Positions 8,270 to 18,305 of a stretch of 64,000 nucleotides of DNA are shown here, one piece after another. The translations under genes were made by a program, and so were the position numbers. The DNA is taken from the NCBI GenBank assembly GCA_944390005.1, contig CALXOJ010000002.1:124001-188000 (forward strand), in the 5' to 3' direction. The DNA comes from an uncultured Spirochaetota bacterium. GTDB taxonomy: Bacteria; Spirochaetota; Spirochaetia; JAFGXN01. Positions within the stretch are counted from its first letter, which is position 1. Every line of letters begins with the position of its first letter. The notes beneath the pieces were generated by a model. The model ran no database searches and was not told where the DNA came from. It worked only from the letters and a program-made list of their open reading frames with translations.

Positions 8270-10069
8270 ATGAAAAAGAAGATCAATTTTATGTGCACGG
8301 CGTTCCGTGACGGTTTCCAGTCTGCTTACGGTGCGCGTGTTTTGACAGAAGATTTTATGCCTGCGGTTGAAGCGGCAGCTAATGCCGGAATCACGCATTT
8401 TGAAGCGGGCGGCGGTGCGCGTTTTCAGGCGCCGTTTTTTTACTGCAACGAGAATGCGTTTGACATGATGGATACATTCCGCAAAAAAGCGGGTCCCGAT
8501 GCCAATCTTCAGACTTTGGCAAGAGGCGTTAACGTCGTCGGTTTGAGTTCTCAGCCGAGCGACATCATCAAACTCCATGCTCAGCTGTTCAAAAAACACG
8601 GCATGACGACGATCCGCAATTTTGACGCTCTCAATGATGTCAACAATTTGATTTACTCCGGGAAATGCATTAAAGACGCCGGTCTTCGCCATGAAGTCAC
8701 CGTGACGATGATGTCGCTGCCTCCGGGAGCGACCGGTGCGCACGATCCCGAATTTTATATGAATGTGCTGAAAAAAATTCTTGACGCCGGAATTCCGTTT
8801 GACTCGGTTTGTTTCAAAGATGCGTCGGGAACCTCCGTTCCGAAAGTGGTTTATGAAACAATTAAACAGGCGCGGCAAATGCTGCCGGAAGGAACTCCGA
8901 TAGCGTTCCACAGCCACGAAACGGCCGGTGTTTCCATTAATCAGTACATGGCTGCTATTGAGGCCGGTGCGACTCAGGTTGACCTTTCGTTGGCTCCTGT
9001 CAGCGGCGGAACCTGCTCCCCCGATATTTTGACGATGTGGCACGCTTTGCGCGGTACCGATTTTGATTTGGGAATTGACCCCGATAAAATCATGGAGGTC
9101 GAGGAAGTTTTCAAAGATTGTATGAAGGAGTACTTCTTCCCGCCCGAAGCAACGATGGTCAATCCGATTATTCCCTTCTCTCCGCTGCCCGGCGGCGCTC
9201 TGACGGCGAATACGCAGATGCTGCGTGACAACGGTTTGATGGATAAATATCCGGCGATTGTCGAAGCAATGAAAGAGTGTGTGGCGAAAGGCGGTTACGG
9301 AACATCGGTTACGCCGGTTTCTCAGTTCTATTTCCAACAGGCTTTTAACAACGTGATGTTCGGTAAATGGGAGAAGATTGCCGATGGTTACGGCAAGATG
9401 GTTCTCGGTTACTTCGGTAAGACTCCGGTTGCGCCCGATGCTGAAATCGTTAAAATCTGCGCCGATAAGTTGGGTCTGCAGCCGACGACGAAAACCGTTC
9501 TTGAACTGAACGACGCTAATCCCGCGCTCGGAATCGAAGCGGCGAAAAAACGCCTGAAAGACGGCGGCATCACCGATTTCTCCGACGAAAACATCTTTAT
9601 CTCTGCTTGCTGTGAAGACAAAGGCATTCTTTTCCTGCAAGGCAAAGCGAAAGTCAATGTAGCGAAGAATAAACCCGCCGCGGCTGCCGCAAAATCCGCT
9701 TCGGCCGGCGATGGTTATACTGTGACGGTCAACGGCAAAAAATACGGCGTGAAGCTGGATGGCAACAAAGCGACGGTTAACGGAAAAGTGTATGACATCT
9801 CCGTGACGGAAGGAATAGACGCTGCCGCGGCGGCTCCGTCAGCGGCTGCCGGCGACGGAACACCGGTGAATGCTCCGATGCCCGGTTTGGTTCTGCGTAT
9901 TCCGGTGGCGGTTGGCGATACGGTTGAAGAGAATCAGGAAGTCATCGTTTTGGAAGCAATGAAAATGGAAACGCCGATTTACGCACCGGCTGCCGGTACC
10001 GTAAAGAGCATTCTCGTTTCTAACGGCGATCAGGTCACTTCCGGTCAGATTTTAATGGAAATCGGTTGA
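8270..10069 (+). CDS. oadA: Oxaloacetate decarboxylase alpha subunit (carboxyltransferase and biotin carrier)
   Basis: 599 residues. Residues about 1-270 form the HMGL-like carboxyltransferase barrel, with [22 protein letters not shown] and FHSHETAG (metal-binding HxH). The conserved carboxylase middle domain follows. An Ala-rich hinge near residue 465 leads to a biotinyl domain with EAMKMET, the Lys being biotinylated. It transfers CO2 from oxaloacetate to biotin, and the beta subunit then decarboxylates it to pump sodium. Pyruvate carboxylase subunit B is a related possibility, but the flanking oadG and oadB make the decarboxylase far more likely. Confidence 0.95.
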   Translation: MKKKINFMCTAFRDGFQSAYGARVLTEDFMPAVEAAANAGITHFEAGGGARFQAPFFYCNENAFDMMDTFRKKAGPDANLQTLARGVNVVGLSSQPSDIIKLHAQLFKKHGMTTIRNFDALNDVNNLIYSGKCIKDAGLRHEVTVTMMSLPPGATGAHDPEFYMNVLKKILDAGIPFDSVCFKDASGTSVPKVVYETIKQARQMLPEGTPIAFHSHETAGVSINQYMAAIEAGATQVDLSLAPVSGGTCSPDILTMWHALRGTDFDLGIDPDKIMEVEEVFKDCMKEYFFPPEATMVNPIIPFSPLPGGALTANTQMLRDNGLMDKYPAIVEAMKECVAKGGYGTSVTPVSQFYFQQAFNNVMFGKWEKIADGYGKMVLGYFGKTPVAPDAEIVKICADKLGLQPTTKTVLELNDANPALGIEAAKKRLKDGGITDFSDENIFISACCEDKGILFLQGKAKVNVAKNKPAAAAAKSASAGDGYTVTVNGKKYGVKLDGNKATVNGKVYDISVTEGIDAAAAAPSAAAGDGTPVNAPMPGLVLRIPVAVGDTVEENQEVIVLEAMKMETPIYAPAAGTVKSILVSNGDQVTSGQILMEIG

Positions 10070-10088
10070 AAAAAGGAGATTTGAAAAG

Positions 10089-11744
10089 ATGAAAAAAACA
10101 TTCGGAATTGCCATCCTTCTTTTGACATCCGTTTTTCTGTTTTCATGTGCGGCGCAGACCGATACGGTTGAACCCGCCGGAACCGACGCTAACGGCGTTG
10201 CTTATTTCGAGTGGGACGGTCAGACGGAAAAACCGTGGATTGCTTTCCGCTTTGAAAAAGGCGGTTCGGCAGTTACGTACTGGCAGAACATCAAAATGGA
10301 CAATGTCCGCAAAAATGCAAAAGTGTACGATTCAACGGAAGCGTTTCTTGCCGAGCCGAACAAATCTTCGATTTCAAGGATCGGAGACGGCATTTATTTC
10401 TTTTCCTATCAACCGTCCGAAGTTGATGCTGATCTGGAAGGCGAATTAACGCTGAATTTGAGTCAATACTCAACGATGAGTATTTCTCTGCTTCAGTTGT
10501 GGCGTTCGACCGGAATCTATGGCTTTTTGCAGACGACGACCGATAAAATTCTTTATAAAAAAGCTGAAGCTGCCCAGTTGGCTGCCGAGGCCGCGGCCGA
10601 AGCGGCGGCTCCGCAGCCGGATCCCGTCGGCGGTTGGGGCAACTTTGTAATGATTTTGGTCGGTATTTTACTGCTCTTTTTGGCTATCAAAAAAGGGTTT
10701 GAACCGTTGCTGTTGGTTCCGATCGGATTTGGTGCGATTTTGGCAAACATTCCGTTTGCGGGAATTGCCGACGTTACGGTTAACGGTTTTATCGGCGTTT
10801 TGTATGACGCCGGTGTGGAACGGGGACTCTTCCCGCTGCTGATTTTCATGGGCGTCGGTGCGATGACCGACTTCGGTCCGCTGATTGCGAATCCGAAAAC
10901 TCTGATGTTGGGAGCAGCTGCTCAGCTCGGTATTTTCTTCGCTCTTATCGGCGCGTTGCTGCTTGGCGATTGGATCGTTATCGACGGAAAACCGTTGTTC
11001 GATCTTTACGACGCGGCTTCCATCGGTATTATCGGCGGTGCCGACGGACCGACAGCTATTTACGTCACCTCCCGCCTTTCACCCGATTTGTTGGGACCGA
11101 TTGCGGTGGCAGCGTACTCGTATATGGCTCTCGTTCCGATCATTCAGCCTCCGATCATGCGGCTGCTGACAACCAAAAAAGAGCGGATGATTAAAATGGA
11201 TCAGCTGCGTTCCGTTTCTCAGCGCGAGAAGATTGTTTTCCCGCTGGCGGTTCTTTCACTGTGTATCCTGTTCTTGCCGTCGGCGACGCCTCTTGTCGGT
11301 GCATTGATGTTCGGTAATTTGGCGAAAGAGTGCGGTGTTACCAATCGTCTTTCGGACACTATGCAGAATGCGCTGATCAATATCGTAACGATTTTCCTCG
11401 GACTTTCTGTCGGATCTAAAATGGAGGCGGAGAAATTCCTCTCTCTTCAAACGCTCGGTATTTTGCTGCTCGGTTTGATTGCCTTCTCAATCGGTACGGC
11501 AGGCGGTGTTCTGTTTGGAAAAATCATGAACAAGTGCAGCAAGACTCCGATCAACCCGTTGATCGGTTCCGCAGGTGTTTCCGCTGTTCCGATGGCCGCA
11601 CGTGTTTCCAACAAAGTCGGACAGGAAGAAAATCCTCAAAACTTCCTGATGATGCACGCGATGGGACCGAATGTGGCCGGCGTTATCGGTTCGGCGGTTG
11701 CAGCCGGTGTTCTGTTGGCATTGGTTCCGTTCCTGGCTTCCTGA
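10089..11744 (+). CDS. oadB: Oxaloacetate decarboxylase beta subunit with an N-terminal lipoprotein-like extension
   Basis: 551 residues. From about residue 185 it is a standard OadB: many membrane helices, [15 protein letters not shown], the sodium-site block [17 protein letters not shown], and the closing [18 protein letters not shown]. It decarboxylates carboxybiotin and exports sodium. The first 185 residues are unusual. They start [20 protein letters not shown], a lipoprotein-type signal with Cys20, and continue with an apparently soluble exported domain, an Ala/Glu-rich linker and then the first pump helix. Usual beta subunits have about 370-440 residues. The coding sequence is continuous, so the extension looks like a real part of the protein. 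Confidence 0.92.
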   Translation: MKKTFGIAILLLTSVFLFSCAAQTDTVEPAGTDANGVAYFEWDGQTEKPWIAFRFEKGGSAVTYWQNIKMDNVRKNAKVYDSTEAFLAEPNKSSISRIGDGIYFFSYQPSEVDADLEGELTLNLSQYSTMSISLLQLWRSTGIYGFLQTTTDKILYKKAEAAQLAAEAAAEAAAPQPDPVGGWGNFVMILVGILLLFLAIKKGFEPLLLVPIGFGAILANIPFAGIADVTVNGFIGVLYDAGVERGLFPLLIFMGVGAMTDFGPLIANPKTLMLGAAAQLGIFFALIGALLLGDWIVIDGKPLFDLYDAASIGIIGGADGPTAIYVTSRLSPDLLGPIAVAAYSYMALVPIIQPPIMRLLTTKKERMIKMDQLRSVSQREKIVFPLAVLSLCILFLPSATPLVGALMFGNLAKECGVTNRLSDTMQNALINIVTIFLGLSVGSKMEAEKFLSLQTLGILLLGLIAFSIGTAGGVLFGKIMNKCSKTPINPLIGSAGVSAVPMAARVSNKVGQEENPQNFLMMHAMGPNVAGVIGSAVAAGVLLALVPFLAS

Positions 11745-11757
11745 GCGGCATAACGGA

Positions 11758-12756
11758 ATGGAATTGACATTTCAGAAACCCTTTGACGCGCACCTTCATT
11801 TGCGTCAAGGGGCTGTTTTAAGCGGCTACGCACGGCGCGCGGCCGCTTTTTTCGAATCGGCTTTGGTGATGCCGAATACGAAACCGCCGATTTTAACGGC
11901 GGACGACCTCAAACGCTATCGGGCGGCGATAACGACGGCGGTTCCGAATTGGCGGCCGTTGATGTCGTTTCAGATTCATTCGCATGCCGATATTCCGGCG
12001 TTGAAAGCGGCAGGCGCTGTTGCCGGAAAATATTATCCTGCCGGATTGACCAACGCCGACAGCAGTTCCTGTCAAACTCTCGCCGACTTTGATTCGGTTT
12101 TGGCCCAAATGGAAGAGTTCGGCATTGTTCTGAGCGTTCATTGTGAAGCGCCGCTTTACTCCGAAGAAGTCAGGCACCGCGTTCTGGATGAGTCTTTGGA
12201 AGTGTCCGTGCGTTTTCCAAACCTGAAAATTGTTTTGGAGCACATTTCCCTTGAGAGGGAAGTTGAAGCGGTTCGTTTGGCGGGAGAGAATGTTGCTGCG
12301 ACGTTAACGGCTCATCATTTGACTTTTACGGCAGCTGATTTTATCGGTTCAAAGCTAAATCCGCATCTGTTTTGCAAACCGATTCTCCAAAACGAAAAAC
12401 ACCGCGGCGCATTGCGGGCGGCCGCTGTTTCGGGAAATCCGCGGTTTTTTTTCGGCAGTGACAGTGCGCCGCATTTGCCGGAATTTAAAACCGGCACGGC
12501 TGTTTCTCCCGGAATTTATTCCATGCCTGTAACTTTGCCGTTACTGGCGTGTTTATTTGAAGAAGCGGATTCTCTGACCGCTTTGGAGTCGTTTGTTTCC
12601 GTTTTCGGACGCCGGTTTTACGGAATTCCTGAAACGTCTGAAAAAATAACGATGATAAAAAAGAAACTGAAAGTTCCTTTCGAGACGGACGGCGTTGTTC
12701 CGCTATGTGCGGGCGCAGAGCTTCCATGGAGTGTAAAGGAATCGGAGGAAAAATGA
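11758..12756 (+). CDS. pyrC: Dihydroorotase, class II
   Basis: 332 residues. FDAHLHLRQG holds the two zinc-binding His residues and the substrate Arg. GKYYPAGLTN carries the Lys that becomes carboxylated. LSVHCEAP, VLEHIS and FFFGSDSAPH give the remaining metal ligands and the catalytic Asp. It closes N-carbamoyl-aspartate to dihydroorotate in pyrimidine synthesis. The start MELTFQ at 11758 is preferred because upstream in-frame ATGs lie inside oadB. It starts 13 bases after oadB, so it may be transcribed with the pump genes, and its stop overlaps the next ATG. Confidence 0.93.
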   Translation: MELTFQKPFDAHLHLRQGAVLSGYARRAAAFFESALVMPNTKPPILTADDLKRYRAAITTAVPNWRPLMSFQIHSHADIPALKAAGAVAGKYYPAGLTNADSSSCQTLADFDSVLAQMEEFGIVLSVHCEAPLYSEEVRHRVLDESLEVSVRFPNLKIVLEHISLEREVEAVRLAGENVAATLTAHHLTFTAADFIGSKLNPHLFCKPILQNEKHRGALRAAAVSGNPRFFFGSDSAPHLPEFKTGTAVSPGIYSMPVTLPLLACLFEEADSLTALESFVSVFGRRFYGIPETSEKITMIKKKLKVPFETDGVVPLCAGAELPWSVKESEEK

Positions 12757-13832
12757 AGAAAAAGGTTTTGTGTGTTTTATGGGCGCTGACCGCGTCGGCT
12801 TTGTGTGCTTCTCCGCTGGATGACGCTGATGTCGCTTTTTACGTTCAAGATTATCAAAAGACAATTGATATTGTTTTGGCTGAAGAGGCCTCTGCTGCAC
12901 AGCAGTCGTTTTTGGCGGCCTGCCGCATTCGTCGCGCCGCTGCCGCTTTGGCGTTGGCAGCTGACGGACAAGAAGCGGTCATGACAGACAAAGAAGGCGA
13001 AGAGAAGGCCTTTTCTCCCGAAGAAACGGTTGAATGGGTCGGAGAGATTGCCGTTGAAGAAGCCGGCGCCGGCCGTGTCGATTTTTGGAACTATACGGCG
13101 CTTTGCTGCTTTTTCGCCGCAAAATATTATGCTGAAAAAGATCCTGCGCTGATGAAGGAAGCTCTGACTGCCGCCGACGAGGCATTGAGCCGCAGCGCCC
13201 GCATGAGCGCGCACAACAAACAGCTGTGGTATTTTGCTTCGTTGGTTTACGGTGACAGTGATTTTGATCCGGAGTTTCACAACGTTTCGTTTGCCGTTTC
13301 GTTTATGCGCCGTTATTTGATGATCAGCGGACAGGAGGCGGACGTTCTCGGTTTGAATCGTCTCTCCGTATTGCTGCGCAAACGGAATTTTACATTAGAA
13401 GAGAAACGGGCAGCCTTGGTCGAAATCAACAAAAATTTGCGCCAACTCTCCGATCCGTATAAAAAGTACCGCTATGTGGAAGGATATATGCCGACGACCT
13501 GCTGGTACAATTATGCATCGAACCACGTCTTCAAAAACGTCAGTGATCAAACAGAAGCCGATTTGATTGATGTCTATCTGAAACGAAAGATCAATCCTAA
13601 TACAGAGATTGGTGCTTACATTGAATTGAGACTGGATCCGGCAAAAGCGGCGGAAGCGGAGGCTGCCAAAGAGGCGGCAGAAGCGGAAGCGGCAAGTGAA
13701 GCCGAAATTCTCACTGAAGCGGTGGAAGGAGAGATTTCCGATGCCGATGAACAGGCAGCGGAAGACGAAGAGACAGAAACCGCAGAAGAAAGCGGCGATG
13801 GAGAAGCGGAGCTCTCAGAAACGGAAAATTAA
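12753..13832 (+). CDS. Exported protein with helical repeats, unknown function
   Basis: 359 residues. A signal peptide (MKKKVLCVLWALTASALCAS) is followed by an Ala-rich helical region (to about 300) that looks like TPR-type repeats: paired helices with Ala/Leu/Tyr spacing, such as VAFYVQDYQKTIDIVL and NYTALCCFFAAKYYAEKD. The last 60 residues are almost entirely Ala, Glu and Asp. ATG overlaps the pyrC stop (ATGA) and GGAGG lies just before it, so translation is coupled to pyrC. The stop interlocks with that of convergent dgkA (TTAA). A periplasmic scaffold role is a guess. Confidence 0.75.
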   Translation: MKKKVLCVLWALTASALCASPLDDADVAFYVQDYQKTIDIVLAEEASAAQQSFLAACRIRRAAAALALAADGQEAVMTDKEGEEKAFSPEETVEWVGEIAVEEAGAGRVDFWNYTALCCFFAAKYYAEKDPALMKEALTAADEALSRSARMSAHNKQLWYFASLVYGDSDFDPEFHNVSFAVSFMRRYLMISGQEADVLGLNRLSVLLRKRNFTLEEKRAALVEINKNLRQLSDPYKKYRYVEGYMPTTCWYNYASNHVFKNVSDQTEADLIDVYLKRKINPNTEIGAYIELRLDPAKAAEAEAAKEAAEAEAASEAEILTEAVEGEISDADEQAAEDEETETAEESGDGEAELSETEN

Positions 13833-14194
13833 TCAAATACGGCAATGATTTTCGGAATGAAAATCAAAATCCCGGCAATAGCGCTGCCGATTGAGGTGAT
13901 GAGAACCGCTCCGGCAGCGCAATCTTTGATTCGCCTGACTTTTGTGTGATAATGCGGGCAGAAGTGATCGGCCATGATTTCGATTGCGGTATTGAACAAC
14001 TCTGCTGCAACAACGGCTGCGATACAAAGTGAGAGAAACATCCATTCTGTTAGTGAGATTTTTAAGAAAAAACCGGCAAGAACAACCAAAACCGTTGCGG
14101 CCGCATGAATTTTAATGTTTGTTTGCGTCGCAAACGCAAATCCGATTCCTCTAAACGCATTCAAAAAACTGAAAATCCGATCCAAATGTTTCAT
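13829..14194 (-). CDS. dgkA: Diacylglycerol/undecaprenol kinase family membrane protein
   Basis: 121 residues with three membrane helices. The signature AELFNTAIEIMAD matches the active-site ExxNTAIE...D of DgkA, and FRGIGFAFATQTNIKIH is the amphipathic N-terminal block. In Gram-positives the enzyme recycles undecaprenol; in E. coli it phosphorylates diacylglycerol. The start at 14194 lies one base after the stop of the TraB-family gene, so the two are probably translated together. Confidence 0.92.
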   Translation of the reverse strand: MKHLDRIFSFLNAFRGIGFAFATQTNIKIHAAATVLVVLAGFFLKISLTEWMFLSLCIAAVVAAELFNTAIEIMADHFCPHYHTKVRRIKDCAAGAVLITSIGSAIAGILIFIPKIIAVFD

Positions 14195-14195
14195 T

Positions 14196-15431
14196 TTAAA
14201 TAATTCCCCGCAGAAAATCAGCAATTTCTTTAATGATATTGCCTAAAAGCGGTGCAAGCGAGGCTGCGCCGACGAAGGTGCCGATTGACGCTCCGACACT
14301 TGAAAGCAAAAAAACGAGAAAGATGCGGGTTACCCGATTGCGGTAGAATCCTTTAAGCGAGGCAATATCGTCGTTCAGGCGGTTAAAATCGCTGACACGT
14401 GGTTTGCGCAAAACCGCTTCCGATAAACCTGTCACCATTCCGACACCGATAAACGGGTTCAGCGTCGTAATCGGCGCGGCAATGAATGAAAGTAAGACTG
14501 TCAGCGGGTGAGCCAACGCCAGAACCGATCCGATAGCCGCAAGCGAACCACTGATGAGAATCCACTGAATCAGTTTTTCCAAGGTTTGTTCGCGCGTTCC
14601 GGCAATAAAAAAACCGCCGATAAAAACAGCAATGATGATTCCCGGTAAAATCCACGGTGCAATTTTTTCGGAAAGGCGTTTTTGAGGTACAAAATCAACA
14701 GAAGAGACGTCGGTCGATTTTTCTCCCGTTTCGAACATCTCCAAATTTTTCAAAATGCCGGGAACGTGACCGGCTCCGACCACCGCAATCAGATTGCATC
14801 CTTCAGCTTCGTATATTTTTGCCGCCAAATAAAAATCCCGTTCATCGATGAGGACCGTTTTGACAGAGGGCAGGTATTCGGCCAGTTCATCCATCATTCC
14901 GTCCAGTGCTGTTTTTTCCTTCATATTTTCAATATCTTCATCGGAAATTTTTTCCCGTGTAAACGCCGATCCCAGCAGCGCGCTCAACAGCTTCATCTTT
15001 TTCCAAAACGAAGAGATGCGCCAAGCTCGCTGCAGCGTGACCTGAATTTCTCTGTCGATAAGCGAAAACGGAATGTTTCGTGTTTGTGATAAAGCAACGG
15101 CTTCTTTCATATCCGCGCCGGGGTTGACGCCGACGTCGCTTCCCATCCGTTTTTGAAACGACGAAAGAACGAGGTTTGCCAGCAACAGAAAGCCTTTTTT
15201 TTCTTTCAGAACTTTAATGATGTTCATATCTTCCCAACGGCGGTTTTCCGAAACGGTTTTGAACCGAGATTCGTCCAGTTCAATGCAGATGCGGTCCGGA
15301 GTGAGTTCATCGATGACTTCGTCAATCTCTTTGACGCTGTCGCCGGAGATGTGTGCCGTTCCGATAATTGTTACGGTCTTATCTTTCAGTTTAACGGTGG
15401 TTCTGGTTTGAGAGTTGCGAACGATTTCCAT
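14196..15431 (-). CDS. TraB/PrgY-family membrane protein
   Basis: 411 residues. The N-terminal domain has VTIIGTAHISGDSVKEI, CIELDESRF, DREIQVTLQRAW and VVGAGHVPGI, all characteristic of TraB (PrgY/Tiki-like), thought to be metalloproteases. The His residues in GTAH and GAGH are the likely metal ligands. The C-terminal 170 residues hold about four membrane helices. PrgY acts in pheromone shutdown in Enterococcus; the role in other bacteria is unknown. The start at 15431 lies 7 bases after a TATACT -10 box, so the message is probably leaderless. Confidence 0.87.
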   Translation of the reverse strand: MEIVRNSQTRTTVKLKDKTVTIIGTAHISGDSVKEIDEVIDELTPDRICIELDESRFKTVSENRRWEDMNIIKVLKEKKGFLLLANLVLSSFQKRMGSDVGVNPGADMKEAVALSQTRNIPFSLIDREIQVTLQRAWRISSFWKKMKLLSALLGSAFTREKISDEDIENMKEKTALDGMMDELAEYLPSVKTVLIDERDFYLAAKIYEAEGCNLIAVVGAGHVPGILKNLEMFETGEKSTDVSSVDFVPQKRLSEKIAPWILPGIIIAVFIGGFFIAGTREQTLEKLIQWILISGSLAAIGSVLALAHPLTVLLSFIAAPITTLNPFIGVGMVTGLSEAVLRKPRVSDFNRLNDDIASLKGFYRNRVTRIFLVFLLSSVGASIGTFVGAASLAPLLGNIIKEIADFLRGII

Positions 15432-15438
15432 GGTTTTC

Positions 15439-15467
15439 AGTATACTCGGAATGCCGTAAATCTTCAA
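15439..15467 (-). promoter_or_regulatory. Promoter of the TraB-family gene
   Basis: On the minus strand TTGAAG (15467-15462), 17 bases, TATACT (15444-15439), then 7 bases to the ATG. It lies back to back with the cheR promoter. Confidence 0.7.
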
Positions 15468-15510
15468 TAAAAAACAAGAATATTGATAACGAAAACAGAA
15501 GGGAAAAGAG

Positions 15511-15539
15511 TTGAAATGAAGCGGAATTCTGTGTAGTAT
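15511..15539 (+). promoter_or_regulatory. Promoter of the cheR operon
   Basis: TTGAAA (15511-15516), 17 bases, TAGTAT (15534-15539), then 6 bases to the cheR ATG. No ribosome site is visible, so the message is probably leaderless. It is sigma-70-like rather than a flagellar sigma-28 type. Confidence 0.7.
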
Positions 15540-15545
15540 GTTGTT

Positions 15546-16367
15546 ATGGGAGATAAATTATGCAGCGATCAAATCTTTGATCTTTATCGAAATTTGATCG
15601 ATAAGGCGAGTGGTATTCAGTTTTCTTCTGCCAACAGAGTCATTTTTGAGAGTAAGCTGCGGGAATTACTGAGGATTCGAAAAATGACTCCGATGGAGTA
15701 TTATCGTTATCTGCAGCATGATTCCGAAGAAGTAAAATTTTTTTTGGATACGCTGACAACCAATTTAACCAGTTTTTTCAGGAATCAAAGTAACTGGGAT
15801 TCATTAATTTATGAAATTATTCCCGATTTGATGAAAAAAGTCGGACAACAGAGGGAAATTCGCATTTGGAGCGCCGGTTGTTCGACGGGAGAAGAAGCAT
15901 ACACGCTTGCGATGGTTTTTGAACGGACTTTGCAGCCGGGCTATACTTACAAAATTATCGCCTGCGATCTTTCTTTAAAGTCGCTTCATACTGCATCGGA
16001 AGGTTTATATGCGTTTGATAAAACCGAAAAAGATGTTCCGCCTGATTTTTTGAATGAGTTCTTTGATCGTGAAGCTGACGGGTATCGCGTAAAACCGCTG
16101 ATAAAAAACCACATCGTTTTTAATTATCATAACTTGATGAATCCGATGCATTCCGGACATTTTGATTTGATCGTATGTCGAAATGTTTTGATTTACTTCG
16201 ATAAAGAGTCTTTTTTAAAGGTAATCCGTCAATTCTATAACGATTCAATGCCGTATGCCTATTTGATACTCGGGCATTCTGAAACATTGTTTAATTTGAA
16301 TACAGGATTTCATTTGCGGAAGGGAAAATATGGCTGTTATTATGTAAAAGAAGGAATTTTGTCATGA
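15546..16367 (+). CDS. cheR: Chemotaxis protein methyltransferase CheR
   Basis: 273 residues. An N-terminal all-helical CheR domain is followed by the methyltransferase with TNLTSFFRN, IWSAGCSTGEEAYTLAM (S-adenosylmethionine loop), IIACDLS and FDLIVCRNVLIYFD. It methylates glutamates of chemoreceptors at the membrane. Its substrates may include the two receptors at 57-61 kb. The stop overlaps the cheB start. Confidence 0.96.
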   Translation: MGDKLCSDQIFDLYRNLIDKASGIQFSSANRVIFESKLRELLRIRKMTPMEYYRYLQHDSEEVKFFLDTLTTNLTSFFRNQSNWDSLIYEIIPDLMKKVGQQREIRIWSAGCSTGEEAYTLAMVFERTLQPGYTYKIIACDLSLKSLHTASEGLYAFDKTEKDVPPDFLNEFFDREADGYRVKPLIKNHIVFNYHNLMNPMHSGHFDLIVCRNVLIYFDKESFLKVIRQFYNDSMPYAYLILGHSETLFNLNTGFHLRKGKYGCYYVKEGILS

Positions 16368-17563
16368 TGGGGCCTGTAAACGTCTTAATTTGTGATGATT
16401 CTGCATTAATCAGAAAAGCGGTCTCTCAAATTTTGGGCGAATGCCGTTTAGTGACAATCGTTGGGACGGCTATAAACGGTCGTTTCGGTTTACAGAAAAT
16501 AGACGCTCTTAAACCGGATCTTGTACTTCTCGATATAGAGATGCCGGAAATGAACGGAATTGAGGTTCTAAAGGAAGTTCGATTGCGAAAAATTGATGTG
16601 CCAATCATCGTTTTTTCATCATTAGCCAGGCGTGGAGCACGCATCACAATGGAAGCGTTGGCACTGGGAGCGGTTGATTATGTCTTTAAACCGAGCGGAA
16701 TCGATTCGGCGGCCTTAAAAAAGAGCGTTCGACAGCTTTTGAATCAGATTTTGATTTACGGATATCGTTACAAGGCGGCAAAAACAGGGAATTCGGAATA
16801 TTTGAAATTGGCCCAACCGATTTACGATGAAGAGAATTTTTCGGGATTTCGAAAAAAAAACTCCGATGCGTCTTCCGCTTCAAAAAAATTGTCTATTAAG
16901 CCGAAAGATTTACAGGCATTGGGAATTCGAAAAAAAGTTATTCCGCCGCCTTTGCCTCCTTCTGAGCGTCCGCCCCGTATCGAACCGCCCCGTTTGATTG
17001 CCATCGGGATTTCCACCGGAGGTCCCAATGCATTAAGGAAAATTATTCCGTTTATTCCGGGCGATATGCCTGTTCCGATTGTGATTGTGCAGCATATGCC
17101 GGAAGGTTTTACAGCCGAATTTGCGAAGTCGCTGAACGAAATTTCGAATTTGACCGTTAAAGAGGCAGCCGACGGAGACGAAATTCTTCCCGGAATGGTT
17201 TTTATTGCTCCCGGTGATGCGCATGTTAAAATTCAATCGGGGATGAGAATTCGTTTGGAACGGAGCGAGCCGGTCAACGGTCACCGTCCGTCAGTCGATG
17301 TTTTGTTTGAATCGGCAGCTCGGGTTTGCGGCGCCGCCGTAACGGGAATCATTATGACGGGAATGGGGCGCGACGGAGCCTTAAAATTAGGCGATATTTA
17401 TAACAGCGGCGGGCTGACAATCGCTCAGAGTAAAGAATCTTGCGTCATTTTCGGAATGCCCGGAACGGCTGTCGAATACGGATACGCAGACGTGGTTTAT
17501 TCTCTGGAAGAAATATTGAAATATTTCAAAAATCTTTGCAAAGGAACGGAAGATGTTTTTTAG
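16364..17563 (+). CDS. cheB: Chemotaxis response regulator protein-glutamate methylesterase CheB
   Basis: 399 residues. The receiver domain has DD at 11-12 and phospho-acceptor Asp57 in LVLLDIEMPEMNG. A long linker (about 125-200) with a Pro-rich end leads to the methylesterase, whose catalytic triad is visible as GISTGGPNA (Ser), QHMPEGF (His) and IIMTGMGRDGA (Asp). It removes methyl groups added by CheR. ATG overlaps the cheR stop and its own 3' end overlaps the next gene by 11 bases, so all three are translationally linked. Confidence 0.97.
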   Translation: MMGPVNVLICDDSALIRKAVSQILGECRLVTIVGTAINGRFGLQKIDALKPDLVLLDIEMPEMNGIEVLKEVRLRKIDVPIIVFSSLARRGARITMEALALGAVDYVFKPSGIDSAALKKSVRQLLNQILIYGYRYKAAKTGNSEYLKLAQPIYDEENFSGFRKKNSDASSASKKLSIKPKDLQALGIRKKVIPPPLPPSERPPRIEPPRLIAIGISTGGPNALRKIIPFIPGDMPVPIVIVQHMPEGFTAEFAKSLNEISNLTVKEAADGDEILPGMVFIAPGDAHVKIQSGMRIRLERSEPVNGHRPSVDVLFESAARVCGAAVTGIIMTGMGRDGALKLGDIYNSGGLTIAQSKESCVIFGMPGTAVEYGYADVVYSLEEILKYFKNLCKGTEDVF

Positions 17564-18305
17564 AAAAAAGGAAAAAGATAGTGAAATCAAGACCTTGGAA
17601 AACGAACTGAATTCTTTGTATGACGAATATATAGAATATTATCGCGGATCAAAAGACGCTTTTGTCGCCTATCATGATCGATATGTTCAGGCTATAAAAA
17701 AAGACATTGATCTTGTTGAATTTTTGAAAGCAGAGCGGAATTTTGTTCGTCAGTTGATTGAACAGTTTCAGAAAAGTGAAGAGCGCGAGGAAGAGAAAAT
17801 TTCATTAATGTCGGTCATTGCCTTAAAACGACAAGAGTCGATTTCCGCTTATCCCGAAATTTCTTATTTTCCCGAGATGGATTACGAACTGCGGAAATTT
17901 TTCGGTGTTATGAAACAATTGACAGAGGTTGATTTTCCGGAAATCGAAAAAATTCTGCGCTACAAACACGGACGCGCACTGGATTCTCAGTTGGATAAAA
18001 TTCAATCGGAATTGGCGGCGTTTGTCCCTCGTGTGACGGCAACTGTTCCTGCGGCGTTGGTTCGGTATAAAATTTTTCTGACCGGCAGTGCTTCGGATTC
18101 AGAAACGGAGAAAGAGAAAAATCAGATTCTGCAAAAGGGAGCCTCTCTCCTGAAGGGAATTTACCAATTTTTACATCAGGAGATGAGAAAAAATCAGACA
18201 CTCGAGCTTTCCGAACGGAAAATCATCATCAATAAGGAAAATTACATCGAGCAGATTTTAAACGATTTCCGTATCCGCGACATTTCGGCGGCAACCGTTT
18301 TTTAA
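17553..18305 (+). CDS. Conserved-looking coiled-coil protein coupled to cheB
   Basis: 250 residues, soluble and highly charged, with no signal peptide or membrane segment. Heptad-like stretches are seen at about 8-90 (ENELNSLYDEYIEYY, LIEQFQKSEEREEEK) and again near 180-230. I recognise no domain. The ATG lies inside the end of cheB (11-base overlap), which argues for a chemotaxis-related partner, perhaps one that binds CheB or CheR. Its stop interlocks with that of the convergent hydrolase gene (TTAA). Function unknown. Confidence 0.75.
   Translation: MFFRKKEKDSEIKTLENELNSLYDEYIEYYRGSKDAFVAYHDRYVQAIKKDIDLVEFLKAERNFVRQLIEQFQKSEEREEEKISLMSVIALKRQESISAYPEISYFPEMDYELRKFFGVMKQLTEVDFPEIEKILRYKHGRALDSQLDKIQSELAAFVPRVTATVPAALVRYKIFLTGSASDSETEKEKNQILQKGASLLKGIYQFLHQEMRKNQTLELSERKIIINKENYIEQILNDFRIRDISAATVF

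Noticed and set aside
8264-9640. Long open frame (458 codons) on the minus strand
   Set aside because: It is antisense to oadA, which is unmistakable on the plus strand. The frame is a composition effect.
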